Of a DNA stretch of 64,000 bases, positions 36,529 through 44,634 are shown piece by piece. This DNA comes from Spirochaetales bacterium (lineage in GTDB: Bacteria > Spirochaetota > Spirochaetia > DSM-2461), in the NCBI GenBank assembly GCA_016936555.1, contig JAFGXR010000108.1, positions 62,001 to 126,000 on the forward strand, in the 5' to 3' direction. Made by a program: the position numbers and the translations under genes. Under the pieces are notes generated by a model that saw only the letters and a list, made by a program, of their open reading frames with translations, was not told where the DNA came from and did no database searches. How positions within the stretch are numbered: position 1 is the first letter of the stretch; every line of letters starts with the position of its first letter.

Positions 36529-37908
36529 TTATTTAGTGTTCAGGCCTATTTTCTCCAGAATCTCCTTGTGAAGTCCGGCATCGATAGGGTACTTTCTGAT
36601 AATCAAGAGGCCGGCGGCGATGAAGACTGTCGGAACAAGGCAGGTCAGCAGCCTGATTCCCAAAAGGGTTTCGGGACTCTGTGTAAAGGAAGATAGGCTG
36701 TCCGATATTGACTCGGGTTGTATATAGCGGGATAGAGAAAGCCCCAACCCTGTAATAAATCCGCTTATGGCTGCAGCCAGTTTCTGACTGAAATAGAAGA
36801 AACCGTAGAGAATCCCCTCTCTTCTTAAACCTGTTTTCCATTGGGAATATTCCACTGTGTCCGGAATCATGGCCCAGGGGCTGAAGTAAAGTGTCGAAAT
36901 GCCTGTTCCCGCCAGAATCAGCAGAGGTATCAGTATGATCTGATTGAACTCTCCCATAAAGAAAAGAGAGATGAGAGAAAGGGCTACAATGATCATGCCG
37001 GTATTGAATGACCGGGCTTTCCCCAGTATTCCTGTTATCCTGACCCAGAGGGGAATAGCCAGTGCCGAGGTTCCGAACATTATGAGCAGGGCAACAGGTA
37101 TGAAGGCTTCCCTGTTATAGTTGTATTTAAAGAAATAGTTGATCATGGCGCCAAGTACGCCTATGGCTATCATGTGCATGGTCATTCCCGAAGCCAGGAT
37201 CAGAAAGGGGCGGTTTGCCAGAATGACTTTTCCGATGTCGGAAATCTTATAGTCTGCAAGAGGGCCCGACCGTGTATTTTCACGGACCGAAGCAAAGGTA
37301 ATCAGGGTCAGGACGGCCACCAGAGCTCCGTACAGGAGTCCAGTATAACGCCACCCCGTCTGTTCGCTGGAAAAAAGAGATACAATCGGCCTGGTGGCAC
37401 CTGCGACGAATACTGTAGCCAGTATGGCGAAAAAGGTTCGGTAGCCGGTTATGGATGAACGCTCATGGGTATCGGTCGTAAGAGAGGCCGTGAGGGCTCC
37501 ATAAGGAATATTGACGACTGTGTAAGCTGTACATAGAAGCAGGAAAGCCGATAACCCGTAAATAAATCTTCCATTGCCGCTCAGGTCGGGGCTGTAAAAG
37601 AGAAAAAACATGGACAACCCCAGGGGAATGGCTCCGAAGAGCAGATAGGGACGCTTCGAGCCCCAGCGGCTTTTGGTTTTATCGGAAGAGTAGCCGATGA
37701 GGGGATCGCTGACGGCATCCCAGATCTTTGATGTCAGAATGATCGTCCCGGCCAATCCGGCTGGTAGGAGAAAGACATCGGTAAAATAGAACATGAGAAA
37801 AAGCATGATTGTCTGGTAAACGAGATTGGCTCCGAAATCGCCCAGGCCGTAACCGATTTTCGTTCCCAGGGAGACATGAGGTCCTGTGTTATAATTGTTT
37901 TCTTTCAT
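36529..37908 (-). CDS. GPH-family sugar:cation symporter (MelB-like)
   Basis: 459 residues with about 12 membrane helices. The N-terminal 'GTKIGYGLGDFGANLVYQTI' and 'LTSKIWDAVSDPLIGYSSDK' motifs, with the cation-site Asp residues, define the glycoside-pentoside-hexuronide symporter family. The ATG (complement of 37906-37908) is preceded by no ribosome-binding site. A TACAAT element sits exactly 7 bp upstream, the same layout as in the transketolase gene, so a leaderless mRNA is predicted. It probably brings in the product of the divergent sulfatase for the catabolic operon at 40291-47665 (inference from the shared operator). Confidence 0.9.
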   Translation of the reverse strand: MKENNYNTGPHVSLGTKIGYGLGDFGANLVYQTIMLFLMFYFTDVFLLPAGLAGTIILTSKIWDAVSDPLIGYSSDKTKSRWGSKRPYLLFGAIPLGLSMFFLFYSPDLSGNGRFIYGLSAFLLLCTAYTVVNIPYGALTASLTTDTHERSSITGYRTFFAILATVFVAGATRPIVSLFSSEQTGWRYTGLLYGALVAVLTLITFASVRENTRSGPLADYKISDIGKVILANRPFLILASGMTMHMIAIGVLGAMINYFFKYNYNREAFIPVALLIMFGTSALAIPLWVRITGILGKARSFNTGMIIVALSLISLFFMGEFNQIILIPLLILAGTGISTLYFSPWAMIPDTVEYSQWKTGLRREGILYGFFYFSQKLAAAISGFITGLGLSLSRYIQPESISDSLSSFTQSPETLLGIRLLTCLVPTVFIAAGLLIIRKYPIDAGLHKEILEKIGLNTK

Positions 37909-37940
37909 AATGCGTATTGTACAACGGTATTGCGTAATAG
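37907..37940. promoter_or_regulatory. Putative IclR operator in the symporter/sulfatase intergenic region
   Basis: Contains AATGCGTATTGTAC (37909-37922) and GTATTGCGTAATA (37927-37939). The first is, in reverse complement, 13 of 14 identical to the element abutting the transketolase ATG. The second differs by one base from the perfect dyad at 40252. It covers the predicted -10 (TACAAT) and spacer of the symporter promoter. Confidence 0.7.
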
Positions 37941-37994
37941 TAAAAATGAATTTACAATAATCCTGATATTTGATAAAAGCGTGAAGGAGTTGCT

Positions 37995-39449
37995 ATGGTA
38001 AACCGGGTATTAAAGTATACAGCCCTGATGTTGATACTGCTGCTTGTCCTGTCTCTGGCAAGCTGCGGCAGGACCGGGGCCGAAGAAAAAAATCTGAAGA
38101 ATATCATTGTTATTACAGCTGACGATCTGGGCTGGCGGGATCTTTCCTCCTACGGGTCACCCGACGTGCCCACGCCGAATATAGACAGTCTGGCCGATGA
38201 GGGATTCCTGTTCGACCAGTGCTACGCCGTTTCACCGAGCTGTGCACCGAGCCGGGCGTCTCTGATAACCGGGCAGTATCCCCACACCCACGGCGTAGAC
38301 GGACTGGTCCACATACATCCGGAGAAAACCCTTTCTCCTTTTCATTTTACTCTGCCCCGTATTCTCAGGCGGGCCGGTTATGAAACAGCGATTCACGGGA
38401 AATGGCATGTGGCTCCTTTTTTCCCGAAAAGCTGGTACGGGTATAAAACATCGCTCAATCCCATCAATCCTTTCGCCATGCATATCGAAAGTTCCGATCC
38501 GGCGGTCGATTATATTAACAATCATGCCGATGAACCTTTCTATCTGGAACTCAATTATATGAATAATCACCGCCGGGATGACGGTACCTTCGAAAACATT
38601 GCTGAGTATGCTCCCGATCCCGGAGCCATTTCCGTTCCCTCCTATTACGCCCTTCCTGATATGCCGGAAATCCTGTCGGACCTGGCGGATTATCACAGTC
38701 AGACAATGAAAATGGATAAGATGATCGGTGACGTTCTCGGAGCGCTCAAACGGAACGGGCTTACGGATAATACGATTATTGTTTTTTTCAGTGATAACGG
38801 CGCCCCTTATCCCGGTATGAAAATGACCCTTTATGAGAGGGGGACAAAGGTTCCGATGATTGTGAAAATTCCCGGAACGGAGTCTGCCGGCTCTGTTGTC
38901 GACGAACCTGTGAATTCCATCGATATCATGCCGACTATACTCGATGCCCTGTCACTGGATATTCCCCGGGAAGTTCAGGGGGAAAGTCTTATGCCGCTTC
39001 TGGAGGGGAACCGACCGGAGAATCCCGATAAAGCAGTTTTTACGGAAATGACATATCATGTCGGGTATATCCCCGGCAGGGCTGTCCGGCAGGGGTCGTG
39101 GAAGTACATCAGAAACTATTCAAGCGGGAATATCGGCCTGGATCAGCTCAATTACTTCGAGTGGGCCCACCGTCTCTGTGACTCTTCCGGTCAACCCTGG
39201 AAATCTCCGCGGATTCCTGAAGAACTGTACGACCTGGATTCGGACCCCGATGAACAGAATAATGTCATTAATCTTTATCCGGAAAAAGCCGCCGGTCTCA
39301 GCGGGCTTCTCGACGAACATATGGCGGCAACCGGTGATGCCTATCTGGAGAAATCCTTTGAAGATGATTATGATGCCGGAGATTATGTCATGACTGAATA
39401 TAAACCCTCATGGTGGAGCAGAAAAGATAGTGTCTCTCAGGAAGAATAG
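37995..39449 (+). CDS. Lipoprotein sulfatase (Cys-type)
   Basis: 484 residues. Lipobox LASC with Cys24, so it is envelope-anchored. The sulfatase signature is C83-A-P-S-R followed by A-S-L-I-T-G, where C83 would become formylglycine. Metal ligands D43/D44 ('TADDLGW') and the 'FFSDNGAPYPG' Asp-Asn pair are present, as is 'IHGKWHVA'. No formylglycine-generating enzyme or anSME is in the window, so maturation relies on a gene elsewhere. AAGGAG lies 7 bp before the ATG. It is divergent from the symporter and shares its operator region. It probably removes sulfate from a sugar or cyclitol before uptake (inference). Confidence 0.9.
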   Translation: MVNRVLKYTALMLILLLVLSLASCGRTGAEEKNLKNIIVITADDLGWRDLSSYGSPDVPTPNIDSLADEGFLFDQCYAVSPSCAPSRASLITGQYPHTHGVDGLVHIHPEKTLSPFHFTLPRILRRAGYETAIHGKWHVAPFFPKSWYGYKTSLNPINPFAMHIESSDPAVDYINNHADEPFYLELNYMNNHRRDDGTFENIAEYAPDPGAISVPSYYALPDMPEILSDLADYHSQTMKMDKMIGDVLGALKRNGLTDNTIIVFFSDNGAPYPGMKMTLYERGTKVPMIVKIPGTESAGSVVDEPVNSIDIMPTILDALSLDIPREVQGESLMPLLEGNRPENPDKAVFTEMTYHVGYIPGRAVRQGSWKYIRNYSSGNIGLDQLNYFEWAHRLCDSSGQPWKSPRIPEELYDLDSDPDEQNNVINLYPEKAAGLSGLLDEHMAATGDAYLEKSFEDDYDAGDYVMTEYKPSWWSRKDSVSQEE

Positions 39450-40210
39450 CCGAGCCGGGAACTGATCTGAGCAGCCGTTTCCGCCAGTTCCCGGCCCAGT
39501 TCTTCCAGGGCTGGTTCAATTCTCAATTTCGGGCCGGAAATGCCGATGGCGGCTTCGATTTCACTCTTGTAATTCCGGATGGGGGCGGCCAGACAGACAA
39601 CATTGGGTTCGAATTCTTCTCTGTCAACGGTGTAACCCTTTTCCCGGCAGCTGTTCAGTTCCTTTACCAGCTCATCAAGAGATGTAATGGTATTCTCTGT
39701 AAAGGGCTGAAGTGATTCTGACGGGATGAGTCTTCTCATTTCCCCTGCGGTCATATCCATTATAAGGCTTTTCCCGACGGCAGTGCAGTAAAGCTCTTCC
39801 GTGTCGCCGATATTGGTGTTGGCCGTCAGTGCCCGGCTGCCCAGTTCCCTGTCTATGAAAACGCAGCGGTTCCCGCTCCGGACGGCCAGATGGGTGTTCT
39901 CTCCCCATTTGTACTTCATCTGTTTCAGGAAAGGGGAGACAATTTCGGTTATTTTCAGACTGTTTCTCAGAATCGAAGCCAGTTTGAAAACGCCGAAACC
40001 GAGGTGGTAATTTCTCTCTCCAGTATCCTGACGGATAAGTCCGTATTTGGCCAGCGTATTAATGGATCTCGACACGGAACTTTTGTCAATTCCAATCTCT
40101 GAAGATAATTCCTGGAGCCCCCAGTTGGACTGAGGGTTTTCCGCAATAAGTGAAACGATTTGTAATGCTCTGTCTACGGACTGTACGACTGTTTTCTCTT
40201 CTTTTGCCAT
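39437..40210 (-). CDS. IclR-family transcriptional regulator
   Basis: 257 residues. An N-terminal winged helix-turn-helix ('WGLQELSSEIGIDKSSVSRSINTLAKYGLI', ~residues 29-60) is followed by the IclR effector-binding GAF-like domain ('AVGKSLIMDM', 'CREKGYTVDREEFEPNVVCLAAPI'). The gene is convergent with the sulfatase (13-bp overlap of the 3' ends) and divergent from the transketolase operon. Its promoter region contains the dyad GTATTGCGCAATAC. It is the obvious repressor or activator of both the catabolic operon and the symporter. Confidence 0.9.
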   Translation of the reverse strand: MAKEEKTVVQSVDRALQIVSLIAENPQSNWGLQELSSEIGIDKSSVSRSINTLAKYGLIRQDTGERNYHLGFGVFKLASILRNSLKITEIVSPFLKQMKYKWGENTHLAVRSGNRCVFIDRELGSRALTANTNIGDTEELYCTAVGKSLIMDMTAGEMRRLIPSESLQPFTENTITSLDELVKELNSCREKGYTVDREEFEPNVVCLAAPIRNYKSEIEAAIGISGPKLRIEPALEELGRELAETAAQISSRLGYSS

Positions 40211-40251
40211 AAGGAGATCATAGCACCGGTTTAATATTTGTGCAAATTATT

Positions 40252-40290
40252 GTATTGCGCAATACGAAATTAGAATGTACAATACGCAAT
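40252..40290. promoter_or_regulatory. Putative IclR operator and leaderless promoter of the catabolic operon
   Basis: The perfect 14-bp dyad GTATTGCGCAATAC (40252-40265) and GTACAATACGCAAT (40277-40290) abut the transketolase ATG. TTGCGC (40255-40260), a 17-bp spacer and TACAAT (40278-40283) form a plausible promoter whose transcript would start at or next to the A of the ATG. The same pair of elements is found at 37907-37940. Confidence 0.7.
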
Positions 40291-41142
40291 ATGAAGATTA
40301 AGATCAGTATAGATGAAATCCAGGCGGTTAAAGAGAAAGCGGGCCGTATCCGGCGGCTGTCTCTTAAGACCTGCCATCATGCGGGCTGCGGACATCTGGG
40401 AGGAAGCTTCTCCGAAGCGGATATTCTGGCCTGCCTTTATTTTTCCCAATTGCATATCGACCCCTCCCGTCCGGCCCTGGCGGAGAGAGACCGCTTTATC
40501 CTCTCAAAAGGCCATTCGACGCCGGGGTATTACGCGGCTCTTGCCGCTGCAGGATATTTTGACGAGTCGGTCCTGGAGACATTTGATGAAGCGGGTTCCC
40601 CTCTCCAGGGGCATCCCGACCGAATGAAAACTCCCGGTGTGGATATGTCCACCGGGTCTCTCGGACAGGGGCTTTCGGTCGGGGCGGGCATGGCCCTGGC
40701 CGGGCAGATGAAAGTGCTCGATTATTATGTGTACGTTCTGATGGGCGACGGTGAGATCCAGGAGGGTCAGGTCTGGGAAGCTGTGAATTTTGCCGGTTTC
40801 CGGCAGATACGCCGTTTGATCGGTATTGTGGACTGCAATAATCTGCAGCTTTCCGCGAAGACTCTGTCCCCTGCCGGGGAAAGAACTCTCGAGAGAAGAT
40901 TTGAAGCTTTCGGTTGGAAGACTCTCCGGTGCAGCGGACATGAAATCGGCGAACTTCTTTCAACTCTGCGGGAAGCCCGGAATCTGGCAGCCGATGGCCC
41001 GGTTATGGTTCTGGCCGATACGGTCAAGGGCAAAGGCGTCTCCTTTATGGAGAATCAGATTGAATGGCACAGCAAAATAGTCAGCGATAGAGATTACGAA
41101 AAAGCCAGAGCCGAACTGGAGGAGGTTTACGGTGCACAGTAA
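40291..41142 (+). CDS. Transketolase, N-terminal (ThDP-binding) subunit
   Basis: 283 residues from ATG 40291; GTG 40240 would run the coding region through the operator and adds no conserved residues. It has the ThDP motif 'GDGEIQEGQVWEAVNFAGF...VDCNN' and the transketolase phrases 'GGSFSEADILACLYF', 'LSKGHSTPGYYAALA' and 'GSLGQGLSVGAGMALAGQ'. It is a half-length enzyme that needs the C-terminal subunit encoded by the next gene, which overlaps it by 11 bp. No ribosome-binding site precedes the ATG; a leaderless mRNA is predicted. First gene of a six-gene operon. It transfers two-carbon units; the sugar may be unusual given the partners. Confidence 0.9.
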   Translation: MKIKISIDEIQAVKEKAGRIRRLSLKTCHHAGCGHLGGSFSEADILACLYFSQLHIDPSRPALAERDRFILSKGHSTPGYYAALAAAGYFDESVLETFDEAGSPLQGHPDRMKTPGVDMSTGSLGQGLSVGAGMALAGQMKVLDYYVYVLMGDGEIQEGQVWEAVNFAGFRQIRRLIGIVDCNNLQLSAKTLSPAGERTLERRFEAFGWKTLRCSGHEIGELLSTLREARNLAADGPVMVLADTVKGKGVSFMENQIEWHSKIVSDRDYEKARAELEEVYGAQ

Positions 41143-42097
41143 AATTGAAATTCCCGCCATAGCTCCCCGTCAGGCCTTCGGAGAGGTTCTTTTGGAACTG
41201 GGAGAAAACAGACAGGACCTGATTGTTCTGGATGGAGATGTCTGTACATCGACCAGAACCGATATGTTCAGGGATCGTTACCCCGAACGGTTTATACAGG
41301 CCGGTATAGCCGAGGCGAATATGGCGGGAATGGCCGCGGGGCTGGCATCCTGCGGTTTCAAACCGGTCGTCAGCACTTTCGCTGTTTTTCTGGCTAAAAG
41401 GGCTCTCGATCAGATCCGGGTTTCCATCGCCCATGCGGAATTGCCGGTCATCCTCAACGGGGCCTATGCGGGGCTGCCTACGGGAAACAGCGGCGCAACC
41501 CATTCTTCCGTCTCCGATATGGCGGTCATGCGCTCCATGCCCCATATGACGGTTCTCGATCCCGCCGATGCGGAGGATACCAAAGCGGCGGTACGGCTGG
41601 CTATGAACCACGACGGGCCGGTGTACATCCGAACGGTGCGCTGTCCGGTTCCGCAGATCTTCTCCGAAGGGCACACCATGGAGTTCGGCCGCTCGGAGCG
41701 GCTTCTGGAAGGCGATGATGTCGCCATTATTTCCAGTGGGATGATGACTCCCAAAGCACTGGAAGCGGGGCTGGCTCTGAAAAAACAGGGCATCGGAGCG
41801 CGGGTTATTCATATGGGCAGCGTAAAACCGATCGACAGAGAAGCGGTTCTCGCCGCGGCCCGGGAGTGCGGAGCCATTGTCACTGTGGAAAATCACAGTG
41901 TCATAGGCGGTCTGGGGGGAGCTGTTTCGGAGGTTGTAACATCACAATCCCCCTGTCCGGTAAGGCGGCTGGGATTTGATGACCGGTTTCTCGAATCGGG
42001 AAATGATGAAATCCTCTTCAGCCGTTACGGAATGAATACGGAAAATATCATAGAGGCAGCAAAGGAGATGTATCGTGAATATAGCAGTAGTAAGTGA
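41132..42097 (+). CDS. Transketolase, C-terminal subunit
   Basis: 321 residues from GTG 41132, with GGAGG about 10 bp upstream in the preceding gene. It carries the pyrimidine-binding domain ('VLDGDVCTSTRTDMFRDRYP', then 'RFIQAGIAEANMAGMAAGLA' with the catalytic Glu) and the C-terminal domain ('SVKPIDREAVLAAARECGAI', 'TVENHSVIGGLGGAVSEV'). It completes the active site with the subunit encoded upstream. It overlaps the isomerase gene by 23 bp, so the three are tightly coupled. Confidence 0.9.
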   Translation: MHSKIEIPAIAPRQAFGEVLLELGENRQDLIVLDGDVCTSTRTDMFRDRYPERFIQAGIAEANMAGMAAGLASCGFKPVVSTFAVFLAKRALDQIRVSIAHAELPVILNGAYAGLPTGNSGATHSSVSDMAVMRSMPHMTVLDPADAEDTKAAVRLAMNHDGPVYIRTVRCPVPQIFSEGHTMEFGRSERLLEGDDVAIISSGMMTPKALEAGLALKKQGIGARVIHMGSVKPIDREAVLAAARECGAIVTVENHSVIGGLGGAVSEVVTSQSPCPVRRLGFDDRFLESGNDEILFSRYGMNTENIIEAAKEMYREYSSSK

Positions 42098-42716
42098 GAC
42101 GAGCGCGGGCGACCGCAATGAAGATATTGTCAGAGCTCTGTCGGAACGGGGGCACAATATCATCAATCTGGGTATGACCGGAAAAGGGGGCGATTACGAA
42201 CTCAGTTATATTCATACGGGTTTCCTATCGGCTCTGGCTGTACACAGCGGAACGGCGGATTTCGTCGTCGGGGGCTGCGGCACCGGGCAGGGGTATCTCA
42301 CTTCGGTCATGCAGTACCCGGGAATGTTCTGCGGACACATTCTGAGTCCGCTTGATGCCTGGCTTTTCGCTCAGATCAACGGCGGGAACTGTCTGTCTCT
42401 GGCTCTGAATCAGGGGTACGGATGGGCCTCCGGGGAGAACCTCGGTTTCATTTTCGACAGGCTTTTCAGCGTGGAATTCGGGGCAGGATATCCCGGGCAC
42501 AGAAGGGAACCCCAGAGAGTTTCCCGTCAGATCCTGACCGATATCTCGGCGGCTACCCACCTGTCCATGAAGGAGATCATAGGCCGTCTACCCGGAGAGA
42601 TTCTCCGACATGCTGTTCTCTTTCCCGGAGCCGCGGAGAAAATGAACCTCTCTCTGTCCTTTTCCGATTCGGATGAAAAAATACGGGACATTCTCGTATC
42701 CGCAGTGGAGAAATAA
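42075..42716 (+). CDS. RpiB/LacAB-family sugar isomerase
   Basis: 213 residues from GTG 42075. 'VVGGCGTGQGYLTSVMQYPG' carries the active-site cysteine C68 and the GTG loop of the RpiB/LacA/LacB aldose-ketose isomerase family. The C-terminal third is longer than in ribose-5-phosphate isomerase B (about 150 residues) and ends in helices. The pairing with a split transketolase recalls SqwGH-SqwI of the sulfoquinovose transketolase pathway, but other genes of that pathway are absent. It probably interconverts an aldose and a ketose on which the transketolase acts; the phosphorylation state is unknown. Confidence 0.8.
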   Translation: MNIAVVSETSAGDRNEDIVRALSERGHNIINLGMTGKGGDYELSYIHTGFLSALAVHSGTADFVVGGCGTGQGYLTSVMQYPGMFCGHILSPLDAWLFAQINGGNCLSLALNQGYGWASGENLGFIFDRLFSVEFGAGYPGHRREPQRVSRQILTDISAATHLSMKEIIGRLPGEILRHAVLFPGAAEKMNLSLSFSDSDEKIRDILVSAVEK

Positions 42717-42717
42717 T

Positions 42718-44625
42718 ATGGAAAGTGCAATCATTTCAACAGTAAACCGGGAACGCCTGGAACGGGCGGAGAAAGTCAGCCGGGGGCTGGCCGCCGCTCT
42801 TGACAGCGGCGAACTGGAAGAAAGACAGAAACTGACGGTCAGTGAAGCCCTGATTCTTGGGCTTTGCGGACTGGGAGTCAGGACATATATTGGAATTTTC
42901 GGTCATGGAAGCACCGATCTGGGAGATGTCCTGCGTGTCTATGAAGAAGCCGGAGCCCTGACGGTTATCAATGTCAGGAATGAAGTGGAGGCTTCCCATG
43001 CTGCGACTGCTCTGTCCTGGCAGTACAGAGAACGGGCCGCCGTCGTTACGTCGATCGGTCCCGGTGCCCTTCAGGCTCTTGCGGGATCCCTTGTCCCCCA
43101 GTCCAACGGATTGGGCGTCATTTATATTTTCGGGGATGAAACAACAGAGGATGAAGGTCCCAATATGCAGCAGATTCCCAAGAGGGAACAGTCTCTTTTT
43201 CTGAAAATGGCCGATGTCATGGGGCGGGGATATTCTCTTCATACACCCATGGCCCTGCCGACAGCTTTGAAAAGGGCCAATTCCGTGACATCGGATCCCG
43301 ATGGAGCAAAGCCTTTTTATTTTCTGCTCCCCATGAATGTTCAGCCTCAGGAAATTTCCGCATTCAACCTCAGGGAACTTCCCGTTAAGACAGGCTTTCC
43401 CGGCCGCGTACCGGCTGATGAGGGAATTCTTGACCGGGCTGCGGAAATGCTGATGGCCTCGAAGAGGCTGGTTATTAAAACAGGGGGCGGGGCGAAAAAT
43501 GTCGATCCGGATCTGATGACGGAACTTCTGGAAAGAACCGGCGCGCTCTATGTTCACGGTCCCCAGGTTCCGGGTCTTGTTCCCTTTTCCCATAAGCAGA
43601 ATATGGGAGTGGGAGGTTCCAAGGGGTCGATCTGCGGGAATTTCGCTATGGATAATGCCGATACCGTGCTTATTATCGGCGCTCGAGGAGTCTGCCAGTG
43701 GGACTGCTCCGGAACAGCCTTTGCAGGCGCCCGGAGAATCATCAACATCAATACTCAAATCGAGGATCTCTCCCAGTACAACAACAGCATTTCAATTCCC
43801 GGTGATGCTTCGTCGGTCATATCAATAATCTGTGATAAGATCGGAAAGATAAGAGACATCAAGGGAACAGAGACGGAACTCTGGCTTGAAGAAGGCGGAG
43901 AAAAAAAGAGGGAATGGCTCGATTTGATTCTCAGAAGAAGAAGAGAGCCGGTGCTTCATGATCCGAAATGGGGCCGGCCGGTTCTGACTCAGCCCGCAGC
44001 TATCGATCTGGCTGTCGATTTCGCCGACTCCCGGGGGGCCGTCAAGGTATTCGACGCAGGAGATGTCCAGGCCAATGGATTTCAGCTGTGCCGGGATGAA
44101 CACCCCTTCCGGACTTATACCGATACGGGATCCAGCTATATGGGGTATGCGGTCAGCTCGCTTCTCGCTTCGGCCATTGCCCCTTTGAGAGGAAAAAAAA
44201 CCGAGTACACTATTGCTTTTACAGGAGACGGAAGCTTTATGATGAATCCCCAGATTCTCATTGATGCCGTAAACTTTAAGCTGAGAGGTATGATAATCCT
44301 GTTCGACAATAGAAGGATGGCGGCCATTTCCAGTCTGCAGAGGGACCAGTACGGAGTCGATTACGCTACCGACGATAATGTGGACGTGGATTACTGCGCC
44401 ATGGCCCGCTCGGTCAGGGGTGTGCAGGCCTTTTTTGCCGGTTACGATTCACTGTCTTTTTCAAGGACTCTTGAAAAAGCCTATTCCTGTAACGGTTTAT
44501 CGGTCGTTCATGTTCCGGTCTACTGGGGAGATCATGAACTGGGCGGTCTCGGCGCTTACGGCCGCTGGAACGTAGGGCCATGGTGTTCCAGCGTTCAGCC
44601 GCTCAGACATCAAAATGCTTTATAG
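42718..44625 (+). CDS. ThDP-dependent enzyme, IolD-like
   Basis: 635 residues from ATG 42718, one base after the isomerase stop; the open frame upstream of that ATG is not needed. Three ThDP-enzyme domains: a pyrimidine-binding domain ('FGHGSTDLGDVLRVYEEAGA', 'VRNEVEASHAATALS' with the catalytic Glu), a central domain, and a PP-binding domain ('GDGSFMMNPQILIDAVNFKL' then 'DNRR'). Length and phrases fit IolD, the C-C hydrolase that opens trihydroxycyclohexanedione in inositol breakdown. IolE, IolB, IolC and IolJ are absent here, so the substrate is probably a different cyclic or branched dicarbonyl. It lies 9 bp before the dehydrogenase gene. Confidence 0.8.
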   Translation: MESAIISTVNRERLERAEKVSRGLAAALDSGELEERQKLTVSEALILGLCGLGVRTYIGIFGHGSTDLGDVLRVYEEAGALTVINVRNEVEASHAATALSWQYRERAAVVTSIGPGALQALAGSLVPQSNGLGVIYIFGDETTEDEGPNMQQIPKREQSLFLKMADVMGRGYSLHTPMALPTALKRANSVTSDPDGAKPFYFLLPMNVQPQEISAFNLRELPVKTGFPGRVPADEGILDRAAEMLMASKRLVIKTGGGAKNVDPDLMTELLERTGALYVHGPQVPGLVPFSHKQNMGVGGSKGSICGNFAMDNADTVLIIGARGVCQWDCSGTAFAGARRIININTQIEDLSQYNNSISIPGDASSVISIICDKIGKIRDIKGTETELWLEEGGEKKREWLDLILRRRREPVLHDPKWGRPVLTQPAAIDLAVDFADSRGAVKVFDAGDVQANGFQLCRDEHPFRTYTDTGSSYMGYAVSSLLASAIAPLRGKKTEYTIAFTGDGSFMMNPQILIDAVNFKLRGMIILFDNRRMAAISSLQRDQYGVDYATDDNVDVDYCAMARSVRGVQAFFAGYDSLSFSRTLEKAYSCNGLSVVHVPVYWGDHELGGLGAYGRWNVGPWCSSVQPLRHQNAL

Positions 44626-44634
44626 GGGAATAAA

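Noticed and set aside
40240-40290. GTG start for the transketolase subunit
   Set aside because: It would translate through the dyad operator and -10 element, and adds no conserved residues.
40291-42716. Sulfoquinovose transketolase pathway (SqwGH-SqwI)
   Set aside because: The split transketolase plus RpiB-like pair fits, but no sulfoquinovosidase, SQ isomerase or sulfonate exporter was recognised, and the sulfatase acts on sulfate esters, not sulfonates. Kept only as an analogy.
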